64,000 nucleotides of DNA from Lithospermum erythrorhizon (GCA_019722365.1 JADFUC010002382.1:124001-188000); one strand, 5' to 3'. Numbered from the stretch's first letter, positions 37,276 through 49,709 are shown. Notes: generated by a model not told the origin, from the sequence alone. Numbers and translations are program-made.

Positions 37276-40200
37276 CTATGATTTCCAACCATCAGACCAT
37301 TCAGCTTCATCCATAACAGGTGCTGGAATATTAGGCGCCTGAAATGAGCTTTCACCCCAGTTTGCCTCATCGGAGGCCCCCGGATTATTTTCTCCATCAT
37401 CACCCCAACTCGGCTCTTCAGATTGCCAGTCGCTGCTTTTCTTTTCATGTTCATCAGGTTTCCAGTCTGTCTTTTCTCTTTCATATTGCCCCCACTCTCC
37501 CTCTTCACATGGCCATGCATTGTTGTCTATTTCATCACCACCCCAATTCGCTTCATCAGGTGGGTAGGGATAATTTTCTTCTCCCTGCGGCCTGTACTGA
37601 TCCTGTAAAACCTCCTCTTCAAAAACTTCCTCTCTGTTTGGGAGAAAGCATCCCTTGTAGGAGTTGTTGTCACAACAATACCATAGCAGCTTGTTCCAAT
37701 AAGAGTCCTGCCATATCACATAATAACTTCATCAGATTAAACAGGCGAACTCTCAGAGGAAAAAAATTGACATTATTTTTGTTACAGATTGTTTAGATTT
37801 GTCTCGATTATGACGAAAATATTAAAGACTTTTCATGGGTGGACATTTTAAAAGATACATGGTATTAGACTGTTGATTTAAATTACTATCAACTGAGGCC
37901 ATAAAGTGTCCTCCTGCTGTGTAAGGGAGGGTATCTAATTTACCTTACAAATGATGTGTGGATTCCCGATGACAACAAGCAAGCTTCTAGCTCTTGTGGC
38001 AGCTACATTGAATCGTCTGGGATTGCTCAGGAACCCCAAATAGTGGACTTTGTCGAACTCGTTATGCTTTACAGTTGAACGCACAGTAGAAATGATGATT
38101 ACTTCTCGTTCTTGACCTTGAAATTGCTCAACACTTCCGACTCTTATATCAGGACTGTCGAAACTTTCAAGTGCTTTCCGAATCTTTAGTACTTGTTGCT
38201 TGTAAGGAGTAATCACACCAATATCATCTTTGTTAATCCCTTTATCCTTCAAATATTTGATAATCTCAACTACTTTGCTTGCCTCGATCCTGTTAAACCA
38301 TGAGGGGTTGTTTCCCTCTCTTTCATCGCATCCCTGAATACCGATAAATAGCAAAGGGAACTCCTTGTTTGGAAGCATCTCCCTATAACCCATGTCAGAC
38401 AGGGCATCATCTTCCTTGCACGGGATAAGTTCGTCTTCATAAAATAATAGTGAAGGTAGGTGTAATATTGCAGGATGAGATCTGTAGTTACGAACTAATT
38501 TAGTTATATAACTTTCATTTCCTTCTGAATATGGACTGCACTTGAACAACCTTTCCAAATACGATTTCCCCAGACCTAAGTTTTCAGCATCTTTTGAGTA
38601 AACAACTGGACCGAGCTGCATTGGGTCTCCGGCAACCACCACCACCGTACATTCTTCATATAGGTGGGCAAGAGGAACCATTGTCTCAGGTTCTGAAGCT
38701 TGGCCTGCCTCATCCAAGAATATATGGGAGAAGTGCCCTCGTTTCATGCCCTCTGCATGGAGTAGAAAAGCACTTGAATATGTTGATATTATGATTTTTA
38801 TGCGCAAAAGATCACGAAGTGAGGGACATCTGAATGTGGAATCCTCAACGAAACAATACTCAAGGTAATCTGGATTGACATCCTCAATAAGACGTGAAGC
38901 CGCATTGAGACGAAAGATTTCGTGCTTCTTAATTTCAATTGCCTTCTCCATAAGTAACTTTGATAGTAAATGGTCTGCTGCATAATTTGAAGGTGCACAA
39001 ACTAGAATCCTGCTCTTTCTGTCTCTACTGTATGTCTGGAGGATGGCTTCCACCAGAGTCATTGTCTTGCCAGTACCTGGAGGTCCATAGATCATATATG
39101 GAGATCCTCCTTTGCATTCAAGGATCATTTCAACTGCACTCATCTGTTCCTCATTAAGCATAGAAGATATAGGCACAAGTTGACTGGGTCTTAGACACCT
39201 CTTTGCAAAGGACATAGATGGAAAGATGAGTTCAGTTCCCAGTCTCCCAGCAGCTTCGATTGCTTCGTAAACCCTCCTCACTACCACTCGGTTATAGGTG
39301 AACTGAATGTTGTAAACATTGTTGGTGTTATGGCTCATATGAAACTTCTCATCAAATTTTAAGTACACCTCTTCAGCCTCCACTCGGTAGATATAGCCCT
39401 GTATTACATTCAATAGTTTATTATTTCCCAATTATAGACTGAGATATAACACTAACAAAACACCAGCACTAATATTATCACAAACAGATCCCCTACAGAT
39501 TACTCTCCCTATCACTTCAATGCCCTGTTAACATGCAGTGCTTGCTTGACAAATTCTAGACAGGAGAATGTTGTTGTTGATATATTATTCAAAGAGTTGA
39601 TAGGTTAAGATAGTGTACTATAGCAATTTTAACTATAAATAATAGCGAGAATTCCTTAATCACCATGTTGACAAAATACATTCCTAACAAAATTATAAAA
39701 CCTATGCAAACTGTCATTACATGTTATATCAGTAGCCTAAAGTTATGTAATGTATAGTTTCCATTACATTTAATTGTCATAGTAGTAGTAGAATGGCATT
39801 TGTTATGTCACATGTAATAAAACAGCTTTGAAAGTAGGAGACAGATAGAAGGAAGAGACGGGAACTAGTTAGATACTGTGCAATTTGAAATTGCAAGAGC
39901 AACAAAAAAATGTCCAGGACCTGTACCATGTAGCCTATTCTACCTTCTTAAAGCAGATAATCATATTTTCTGTTTGAAGTGGATGACATGAGCAATGCCA
40001 ACCCGACAGTAGTGAAAGTTGGCGATGACACCAACAAAGACAATAGATTGTCAGGATAAGGGCGAAAACAGAGGTTTAATGTCCATTAAAGTAAAGGATG
40101 AAAGAACCTGATAACCAGCTGCATTTCCTCTATCAGCGCCAAGCCTAGCAATGACAAAGTCACCACAGACTATCGAGGGCCTTCTTTCAGCTAGTCCTGG

Positions 40201-41207
40201 AATCTCAAGCGTCAGAAACTGGTGCTTACTTCTCATGCTGACAGATTCCATATCGTAGTCCCTCATGTCTTCCTGAAACAAACGATTTTATCATGGATTA
40301 GCGAAAAAGAAATGCAAGAAAGGATTTGAATCTGGAACTCTTAACCCTCATGCTTGAGTTTTTTGTAGGTGAGGGTTTACACTACCCCCAAAAGGAAGAA
40401 TCGAAAACTCACCTCCCACTTCATCTCCTCCATGAACATTAATGATTTGAAAAAATCAACATAATTTTTTTCAGTTAACTCATCCATTACAGCATCAGGT
40501 ATCTGTTTGTTCCCTATCAAGGTCCGAATATGTTCTGGAATTTTATATTGTGGAACGATATGCCTTGAGACTGCCTTTGAACCTTTTGAAGGACGCCTAC
40601 TCCTAACAAGCTTTTCGTTAGGTGAATGAACGACTGGTTGCTTTTTCTTTCTAGCTCTATAATATGGTCTGTGGGGACCCAAAGATTGGGATACATTATC
40701 ATCTGCCATGACAAAAACCACCCGCTCAATTGTTTCATCTCCTACAGTAAAATGCACAGCTGATGTGTGCAAGCCAATCTCTTTGGGTTTGCAAGACAAC
40801 CAAATTGTTAAAACCTGCCCTGCCCGTAACACTCGGTCTTCCAAGGAAAATGACTCCAGAAATTGGTTTGCATATTCCTCTTCTGAATCAGCAGTTGGAG
40901 GCTTCAGTAATGATAGGGTGAATGACTGATCAGGTTTAGAATCATAGATACTAACCGACCATAGTTCCAAGGAATCATCGGTAGTGTTCTCTATAGTGAT
41001 TGAATCGACAATGGTGTCTCCCACAGATCCCGAATGTGGCTTACCATTTTTAATTGGAAATGGGACAGAGATAACAACATTAAGACTCTCCTCATGGGGT
41101 CTGTAGCTACAATGTGATTTACAATTCTCAAAATCGACAAACCCAATGTCCCCCTTATCTCCAATAACAGAATATTCATCATCAGATTTATCACCAGATA
41201 TACCCAT
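37276..41207 (-). CDS. SDE3: SDE3-type RNA helicase (MOV10 family), 4 coding exons, 948 aa
   Basis: Superfamily 1 helicase acting in RNA silencing (secondary siRNA production and antiviral silencing in Arabidopsis). Exons on the minus strand: 41207-40413, 40272-40108, 39398-37944, 37707-37276; GT-AG introns, 2847 nt in frame. The N-terminal region (1-320, beginning [15 protein letters not shown]) has the beta-rich fold typical of SDE3. The helicase core has motif I GPPGTGKT at 425-432, motif II DEAG at 549-552, then [26 protein letters not shown] and VAATRA. The ATP-binding and hydrolysis residues are intact. The C-terminal tail (860-946) has nine tryptophans, five in WG/GW pairs, and ends EWSDGWKS; in Arabidopsis a GW-rich tail of SDE3 binds Argonaute. 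The start is the ATG two codons inside a longer open frame. Some Upf1-like relatives exist, but the N-terminus fits SDE3 best. Confidence 0.93.
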
Positions 41208-43095
41208 TGGCAACTTAATTCAATCCTATACTACTTCCACTGAGTTCAATGATCTGGCAATTAATAATAAAGCATTTTCCACTGAGCTGTAGCTGCATGA
41301 AAATGAACTGACACAATAGTTAGATCAGTTACAACAAGATTAATTGTTCATATCAGAGAACATGCGGAACTTGACATTTGAGAATAAAGAATGCAGATAA
41401 TTGACCTGCCATAGAAGGTACATTCGAGTTGATGGGGTTCCTCTTTTAATTAAAAGTTAAGTCTCAAATGCTTCCAAAATAAGAAATACACCTATCTTCA
41501 CTGCATGCAAAAATGCAGTTTTGAGAAGTTGCAAAGACCAGTGCAAACTTTTCCAAATTGTAGTGAAGTTTAACTTTAAAGTAACAGTGGACAAATCTTT
41601 CAATTTACTTGTCTTAGAGTGCTGCATTTATCCATCATTCTAAGAATGTATTGTAGTGTCATATGTGAAAGAAGGAAACGAGTGCTAAAGTCTAAACATA
41701 TATACCACTTTTACATATATAAGAATAAATGAACAAGTAATATATGTTAATTATTCAAATATATATAACAAAGACTACCACGTGATGACAAATTGAGACA
41801 GCAGGCACACGATTTTTTGAATAGTGTTACAGTAAAGATGCATGGACAGAATGCAATTGGAGAGAAACAATAAATCAATACGAGTGCATGATTAGTCCAA
41901 CAAAGCATCCACAGAGTGCAATGGAACTCCAATAAAATCAACATCACATTTGATAGATATAATATCTAATATACCAATGGAAAGATCCAATCTCGTCTAA
42001 CTACATATGTTACCCAAGCATAAATTATCATGTGCTATGGAGTCGATGATTTTATCATTATATTCTCTGGCTCTTTAATAAACAATGGAATAAATCAAAA
42101 TAACTCATTATACTACCTATGCTTCTTATATATTGAGAAGTAGTAGATAGTCGTTGGAATTCATCAAATATACAACCCGACCCCCCATGATCCCGCTTAG
42201 GCGGATCCCCAGGAGCCTATTAAGAGACATCGGGGCATGTTATTGTTATTGTTACCAATGCATAATCCCTCGAGACTGAGGCGATGAGCTAATGATCACA
42301 AGCAAGAAATAAGCACACAAAATCATTCGTCGATAACCTAACGAAAGCGACCAGAAACAAACTCCATTTCATGAAAATAATGTGATTTAACTAGCCTACT
42401 AAAAGTAATCAATATACTTCAACAAATCCCTAACAAACCAAGTAGTTGAATTAGTCAACAAGTAGTCAAACAACACACCTATAAGCATTATACCATCACA
42501 ACCATGCCTATTAAATTAAATATCATCTAAATAGTAATGGATATTGCAAATTCTACCCATTGATATATTTTTCTTCATATAATATACAACATATATGTAA
42601 ACCCCATAAACCAATTCATAATTCAATCAACAAAATATGATGAACACCCACATTAAATTATAAGTATATATGGCATCTTCCAAACATTTATTCAATACAT
42701 TTGGCATAGAAAAACCCCCAGAATCTCTTGAACCATAATTCAATCAACATGCACAAAACCCAACAAAAAAATATGATTTTTTTCCCCAAAAAAGAATAAT
42801 ATGCAGAATAAATCAGTAAAATAGTTATTAAACTCTAATATCATCACTGTTTAACAAATATAAACACTTACATAATCTTTTCAGTTTAAAATTAATTGTC
42901 CATTTACATGAAATTATAAGTGTAATTTAGGTTTTGTTTAGTTTAATAATGTGAAAAGGAATAATATGGTTAATTTCGAATTTGGGCAAGTACCATTTTT
43001 GGAGTTTTTCAAGAATTCCATAGTAGTGAACTTTTTGAGCAGTTTGTTTTCATCAAATGCAATGAATTTGTTGAGACAGTAAGAGTGAGAGAAAA
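41208..43095 (-). promoter_or_regulatory. Upstream region of the SDE3-like gene
   Basis: About 1.9 kb with no coding domain. It must contain the leader and perhaps a leader intron and promoter of the minus-strand helicase gene; I could not place a TATA box or the transcription start with confidence. Short open frames on both strands show no signature. Confidence 0.35.
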
Positions 43096-43400
43096 GTGTG
43101 AAGCCCTCGCATTAAAGCATGAGACGTGTGAATGAAATAATTTTTCCTTTTTTTTTTTTTTTTGGAGGTTCCGAATTTTTACTTTAATGAAATTATAATA
43201 TAGAAAAGTCTGAAACCGTCATACTAAAATACGAGAAGTGAGAATGAAGTACTCTTCGCCTTCTTAGAGGTTCCGACTTTTTACTTTAATAAAATTAATA
43301 TAGAAAAGTCTGAAACAGTCAGACTAAAACACGAGAAGTGTGAATGAAGTACTCTTCGCCTTCTTGAAGGCTCCGACTCTTTACTTGAATGAAATCAATA
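43096..43400 (-). repeat. Three approximately 100-bp tandem units upstream of SDE3
   Basis: Units start at 43096 (112 bp, with a 17-T run), 43208 (100 bp) and 43308 (about 93 bp). Each runs 'gtctgaaac.gtca.actaaa', 'acgagaagtgtgaatgaagt', 'actcttcgccttctt.gagg', 'ttccgactttttactttaat' and 'gaaat.aatatagaaaa'. Units 2 and 3 are nearly identical and unit 1 is diverged. The array ends about 1.9 kb upstream of the helicase start codon and 1.3 kb beyond the 3' end of the methyltransferase gene. Confidence 0.85.
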
Positions 43401-44688
43401 ATTCGTTTTGGAGTATGGTATACGAGCATTTATTTTAGTTACTATAAAAATAATAAAGTTTAAAATAATATATTTAATATGGGTGTTGTATGAAATATCT
43501 TTATAATTTTTATTTGTATATGATGGAATATTTATATTTATTCTATTTTTATTTTTAATATAATTGAAAAAAGAGAAAAACTGAAGGGAGAAAAGAAAAT
43601 AATTGTAAAATAGAGGGTAAAAATTAAAAAGGTGAATAATGTGAGTGAATAATTTTATGTGGACCAACCATATTTTAGGGAAGGTGAAACTTTTCTTATT
43701 TTCGTTTGCTTATTTAAGTTTTTTTTTTTTGATTTTGTTATCACATTCTAATATGATGAGTATCGAGATATTTAGAGTTTTAAAACTTTTCATGTTGAAT
43801 CTATATTTAATGTTTATTTTATTGAAAAATGGGGAGAGGTTATTTTATTGGAGGTGGTAATAGGAGGGTGGTGATGTTATTTTCTTCTATGGGTGGGGGT
43901 GGGTTGAGGTTGTGGAGAAGAAGGGGGAGAGGTTATTATTATTATTATTGATTTATTTTTTAATTAAGTTTAATTTTAAAATTTAATAAAAACACCCATA
44001 TATGTATCTATTATCAAATAGGTCCCAAATTTTCACACACTTGTGCATTGATAGATTAGTTATTATTGAGTTAAGGATCAAATTGTCGCCGTGATAATTC
44101 TTGGGGTATTTTGTTCGTTCTTATTATCGGTGGCCAGCTATGATAGGGTTACGTTGGGGCCAGTTTTGACGATTTCCTCTTTATGACCCCTTGGATATGT
44201 GTACGAGTGTATCAACCTCAAGCATTAATATGTCTGAACTATGACCCTTGGATATGTGTATGAGTGTATCAACCTCAAGCATTAATATGTCCTGAACTAT
44301 GTTATGTAAAACTTCCATCAATGTGGGCATTCTCCATGCTCCATTTTGTTCATTGAAACGTGAAATTCTCTCAAGCGAGCGCTGATCTTATCTAGCATTC
44401 AAGGCGTTGGTAAGGGGGGCATTTAGGGGTCAACTTGTAAATTAACGACTAGGAAAGAACAACATGATGAAAGAAACTGAAATTGTTGTAGAAAAGAAAG
44501 CAACACATTTTCAAAAGATGTTATTTCATCATTTCCACTGATAAAACAGAAGCAAGAAGTTTGTAGACACACTTTCGGGTACACGCAAATATGAAACGCT
44601 ATGGTAAGTTGTCTAGTTATGTACTATATGACTTTATATGGTATAGATTTAGGCCTCAGAAATAAAAACCATAGCAGAATCTCAGAAG
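43401..44688. other. Intergenic spacer between SDE3 and methyltransferase genes
   Basis: No gene is visible. 43800-43940 is purine-rich with several G runs. 44182-44301 holds a tandem duplication. The right end contains the 3' untranslated region of the minus-strand methyltransferase. Confidence 0.5.
44182..44301 (+). repeat. Tandem duplication of an approximately 59-bp unit
   Basis: Two consecutive copies of 'tatgaccccttggatatgtg', 'tacgagtgtatcaacctcaa' and 'gcattaatatgtc.tgaac' start at 44182 and 44240. They differ by only two or three bases, so the duplication is recent. Confidence 0.9.
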
Positions 44689-47600
44689 TCAGAACTGCCT
44701 TTTATCGATACTTTTGCTCGAAAGTGCCCGAGATATAGCCCTAATGGTATTCGGGGTTGTCCGACAGCATCCTCCGATGAGAGAAGCACCGGCCTCGTAC
44801 CACTTGCCTATGTATGCCACAAAGTCCTCATCCTGAACTCCATTTGACTTCTGCAATAAACACATTATACACATCACATATTGCCAGTTTTCTAAATGAA
44901 GACATATAAAACTAAATCAATTAACTTACCCATTCTTTACATCATTACATGAACATATAAAACCTGTCTTTTTAGTACATTTCAAATATCGCTTTATAAA
45001 CTAAATCAGGCAAACTTACCACCCATTCTTTTGTCTCAGGAACATACGTTTCTCCACTGTTTGGGTATACAAGTATTGGTTTATCAGTAACCTGTCATTT
45101 TCAAGAAAAAACAAACAATTACACTCCCCCTTTTGATCCTAGTAAACATATCAATATTTTTTTTCTGTACTGGTTTCATTTTATTCTTTTCCAGTACGAG
45201 CATAAGAATTGTCCGATGATACTCAACATAGATATTGTAACTGCAGCTGGCGACTATAAGCCGAATCTACTGTGAAATATTCTGAAATTAGTTGGATTAT
45301 TGGAGGCACTTTAAGATGGAGAAGCAAGAGGTACCTTCTGAATGGATTGGATAAGATCATGGATGTATCTTGGAGAGGTACAATTGATTCCCACTCCAAT
45401 TACTTTACGACAAGAATCAGCAACTTTGGCACAATCTGTTATTAGATCTCCACTAACTACATTGATTCCATCTTTACAGGAAAATGATAACCATGCTGGA
45501 ATCTTTATATTCTCGTCCTCAAGAAGTTCAACATATGCCTATTATATATATTTAGTGAAGATAATTAATTCTTCAGGAGTCTGAATGAAGTTACTTAAAA
45601 CAGTGACGGAGTGTAAGATGGACCAAATGAAACAATGACGCCCTTCACTTCAAAAATTTATAATATACTACATCATTATAGTTTATATCAACAAATTATA
45701 TAATAATTGTCATCCTCAATCATGGAAAATCTTCAACTAAAATTGAATTAATATTTTTGCACCCCCTCAATATTGATTCATGATCCGTCATTGCTCAAGG
45801 CATCATTTTTTAGGAAAGAAATATAAAATACCTTTGCTTCCATCATATTTGGGGTAGTCTCGAATGCTATGATATCTGCTCCAGACTCGGCAAGAACCTG
45901 CACTCTTCTTCGGTGGAAATCTTTCAGAGTATCAATACTGACATTGTCTGGATAGATCCCACTGCATAAAATCAAATACATGGACATGTATGTAACGGAT
46001 AAGATTATACAACTAACAGATTGCAATTACTTTAGTTGAAATATCGGGAGGTGTTGTTCGACCATACTTTCTTGCATTATAGCAACTCACCTATATTCAG
46101 ATCCATCAGACAAGTAAGCTCCATAGCTGCCAACAGAAGCAGCAACCAAAACAGGGCGTTGTGAAGCTGCAGAAACATCGTCGATGAAATCCCAAGAACC
46201 TTTTGATGCTCTATAATTGAAGATATCTCGTGCCTCAATAGCAATCTCAACACTTCTCTTGAGTAATGCTTCAGCTTCCTCTCTTGATAACCCCTTTGCT
46301 TCGAAACCCTGAAGTGTGGCCTGATCCATATTCAACAAGCAAAAGGAAACTAAAACCTCTAGATTTATCGAAGACAACTCTCCAACGGTTTGATAATCTG
46401 GACATACTATCAGTTATCATATGCTAAAATATGTTTGGAATGTCATAACAATATACTCCTTTATCCCATGAATATTTTGTAGTTTGATTTTCAATGACTA
46501 GCTTTACCAAGCAACCTTTCTGGAAATGTGATTCGGTCAAAATTATCATGTTGGTAGTTTAGTATATCAATATTTGATCATTATATTAAAATACTCTGAG
46601 TATTAAAAGTGGTGAATTCAAAATTTGAAAATCAGCTAGTAAAAATTGAGAATTGAACAATACAGTCTTGGTAATGTTAAAATAATCCCTCCATCCCTAG
46701 ACGACGGCCCAATTTGTAATTTGGATGTGTTGACTTTTAATATTTGATCTCAATTTTTTTTAATTATGTTGTATGACATTTTATGAAAATTATTTTCATC
46801 TTTTATTATTAAGATTATAATTTTGAATCAAATCAAAGTTGCATTAGTCAATTAACCCACCAAAGCTTATAAATTTTTATCATTAGAAAAACAAAATGTA
46901 CGAATGGAGAGAGTATTAATTAGTTTCGTTATAAGAACCCTTTTTTAAAAAAAATGGCACTTAATTGATAAGTACTTGAGTACAAAAAGTAATACTCCGT
47001 ATCGTGGTAGAATGTTCATCTACCTATATAAGGAACTTCCCTTCTTTTCAAATAAAGCTATTTGCATATTTGTCAATATGAGTGACTAATTGATCATTAA
47101 GAATGAATCTAGATTAACCAAAGTACAGTAGAGTAATTAAACCTAAACATTAATTAAAAGAGTGAGGAAAATGTTTGTAGCCAAACCTGATAAGATGAGG
47201 ATATAATGATATTCGCTCCTGCATCAAGGTAATCTAGATGAACCTGATCAAAATCAAATCGGAATTTATTCCCAAGTATTTATTACTATTGCTAAATTCT
47301 ATCAACTACTAGTGCAATAGATAAATAAACGATTTGTTTCGGGCATAGTTCAACTGCTAAATAGCTTGAATATAACTACCAACATCGTGTGGTTCGAATC
47401 AAGTTATAGAATCTCTTATTTTTGAAATAATTTAAGCTATATAAGTACCAGCATCGTGTGGTTCGAATCAAGTTTTTGAAATAATTTAAAGTAGCTTAAA
47501 TCCTTGACTCGCTGAAGCCTTGTCAACATTCTGGGACAAGACCTCAAGCTGATAGATGACAGCTTCATCGTTGATAAATAAAGCAAACAGTGTATAGTTT

Positions 47601-49240
47601 GTGGGTCTGAAGTGCATTTTACTTATTTTCTGCCACATGTCACAAATTAGGAGAAGTACGAGGTGGTGGATAGATTATGTTGACACGCATGTGTCAGAAG
47701 ATAGACACCTCTAACTTTTTTACTATTACGTTTAATATATTTTAATCAAAATAAATTTTTAATTTTTAATTACTTTTCAATTATATTATTAAAAAAATTA
47801 ATATTATAAAATTATTTTGAAAGACAAATTAATTATATAAATTTTATATTTTTTAGAATAATAAATAATTAATAATTGATAGTCAAAATTCAATTTAAAA
47901 AAATCAAATGATGATTAAGCGGATTGGATTAATCATCGTAATCCAAATTTTATCATTAACAAATGTAATGCTAGCTCATATTTTAACTTATCATGTTCTT
48001 ACAGGTTGAGTATTGATTGGATTTCTTAAAGTATTAGTAAGTCAATTTAAGGGGGGAAAGCACCACTATCCACCGATTTGCTGGATCGATTTAAGGGAAA
48101 AACACGTTTTAATGTAAGAACAAATTAAGAATCGTAACAAGAGATTATGGTAACTACAATATGTAGGTCGCGAAATTAATGTAGACAACTGAAAGTTACC
48201 TTAATAACCCACATATTTTTATCCTTTTTTCTTATGATTGATTGATAAATAAATAATCATTTATCAATTTTTTTTTTGGCAATAATAAGTAATACTCCAT
48301 CCTTAAATATAAACAATTTTTTAATTTAAAAATATTTTATTAAATTAATTATTAATTTTATTATTTTCTAGGAGAAATAAAAATTATCAATTAATAAAGG
48401 AAAAAAATACTCCGTAGGAGAATTCACGCAAATTCCGCAATTGACTTCTCTGTAGCATCAAGGGACTTAGTTTAATAGTTTCACTCTTTTTAAGAATTTA
48501 AGAATAATAGGAGACAAAATAATAATGTTAGACTTTTTAAAACTTCAATGCAAATAATTACTTTTTGACTTTTGTTATAAACAATCAATTATTTTAATAC
48601 AAAACTTCAATTCGAAATAATCACTAAGAAGTACTCCTGCGTCTCAAAATAGATGATCATTTAGAAAAAATTTATTTTTTTATAATAGTTGATTGTTTAC
48701 AATTTTAATAAATATTTTTATAATTCTAATGTAAATTTTTACATTTCAATATTTCTTTTTACAATTCCAATATAGTTTTTATAATTCGGCCAATAAAATC
48801 ACTTTATCTAAATAATTATCTATTTTAAAACGGAGGAAGTATATTGATATGAAGGAAGTATAATTTATTTCATTGTTCTATGATTGATTGATAAATGATA
48901 ACTAAACTATATATGAATATATCATCAATAAATGATGAGGATAGAGGAGGAACCACATACATAGAATTTTTTTTTTGTTTTGAACATAGTTCTTGAAATC
49001 CATAACATGGAGGAGGTTGGATTTATAGCTAAAAAAAGGAGGTAAATTAAATATACTAACCCTTCTAATGAGATGAGGAGAGGTCATGAGACATTTAGCA
49101 CTCCAAAGAGGATCATTAAGATCAGCCCCATGACGTTCAAGTTCAGTAGCAAGACCACCGTCTAGAACGCCGTAGCCACCACATCGGCGGAGGAATTCAG
49201 CAAAACCTTTTGATGCTTCAACTGTTTCTAATAAACCCAT
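44689..49240 (-). CDS. HMT: Homocysteine S-methyltransferase (7 exons, 344 aa)
   Basis: Transfers a methyl group from S-methylmethionine to homocysteine, giving two methionines (the SMM cycle), in the cytosol. Exons on the minus strand: 49240-49061, 47243-47187, 46320-46091, 45961-45832, 45538-45335, 45091-45020, 44850-44689; all GT-AG, 1035 nt in frame. The protein is one Hcy-binding barrel domain: N-terminal DGGLATELE (about 27-35), [14 protein letters not shown] (66-79), [23 protein letters not shown], then the zinc-binding Cys in GVGINC (Cys252) and the GGCC pair (Cys319, Cys320). All three zinc ligands are present. The length fits plant HMTs (about 330-350). The start is the ATG of the conserved N-terminal exon; no organelle-targeting extension is seen. 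Which HMT isoform it is cannot be told from sequence alone. The large intron 1 carries MITE and SINE sequences. Confidence 0.95.
46685..46913. mobile_element. Stowaway-like MITE in methyltransferase intron 2
   Basis: The ends 'tccctccatccctagac' (left) and 'gtacgaatggagagagta' (right) are imperfect inverted copies, with TA on both sides (46683-46684 and 46914-46915). The interior is AT-rich and non-coding. It shares 'tttgatctcaatt' with the debris at 53440-53510. Confidence 0.6.
47337..47500 (+). mobile_element. tRNA-derived SINE fragment with duplicated B box
   Basis: 'gggcatagttcaactgctaa' (47341) has the form of a pol III A box, and 'ggttcgaatc' (47391-47400) fits the B box consensus GWTCRANNC at normal tRNA-like spacing. 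The B-box segment is repeated 69 bp further on (47460-47469) with its flanks 'accagcatcgtgt' and 'tttttgaaataattta'. It lies in intron 1, antisense to the gene. The tail and target duplication were not identified. Confidence 0.6.
47752..47910 (+). mobile_element. MITE fragment in methyltransferase intron 1
   Basis: It matches the reverse complement of 49505-49670 almost throughout, for example 'caattatattattaaaaaaa' and 'taataaataattaataattg'. Neither terminus is well preserved. Confidence 0.75.
48634..48839. mobile_element. Stowaway-type MITE in methyltransferase intron 1
   Basis: It starts 'ctcctgcgtctcaaaataga' and ends 'tctattttaaaacggaggaag', inverted copies of each other with few mismatches, flanked by TA on both sides (48632-48633 and 48840-48841). 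Its 206-bp length and TA duplication are typical of Stowaway (Tc1/mariner-derived) MITEs. Confidence 0.8.
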
Positions 49241-49483
49241 TATTATTATTGATGATGATATGATGATATTATTGTCTACTTTCTTTGATTTATTTGTCTC
49301 TATATATAATATAATGGCTTACTAATAAACATACTTCAATGAATGTAATAAATATATAGAGGAAGGAATGTGAAGTCTATCTTAGTTAGTTGTTGATCTA
49401 AGTAATAAGGAAAGGTGGCATGCACAAGATGAGAGAATCGAATATGAAAACTTCAATTCATTTGAATCATCACATCACATCCA

Positions 49484-49709
49484 CTTCCTACAATTTAAAA
49501 TAATTGACGTTTGACTTTTTTAAAATTAAACTTTAACCATCAATTATTAATTATTTATTATTTTAAAAAATAAAATTTATATAATAAGTTCGTCTTTAAA
49601 ATACTTTCATATTAATTTTAATTTTTTTAATAATATAATTAAAAGGTAATTGAAAATTAAAAATTCTTTGATATATGAGAAAATTAATTGTTTTGGATTT
49701 GAGGGAGTA
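49484..49709. mobile_element. MITE upstream of the methyltransferase start codon
   Basis: The left end 'cttcctacaatttaaaataa' and right end 'ttgttttggatttgagggag' are inverted copies of each other. The interior is the inverted counterpart of the intron 1 copy at 47752-47910. It lies about 245 bp upstream of the start codon, in the probable promoter. Confidence 0.7.

Noticed and set aside
37344..37796. 150-codon plus-strand frame
   Set aside because: Antisense read of the SDE3 C-terminal exon; it exists because the tail is rich in Trp, Glu and Asp codons.
41205..41213. An upstream non-ATG start for SDE3 two codons earlier
   Set aside because: That codon is TTG; the ATG at 41207 gives the conserved N-terminus.
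47391..47400. A functional tRNA gene at the B box
   Set aside because: No cloverleaf, acceptor stem or anticodon arm can be formed; it fits a SINE head instead.
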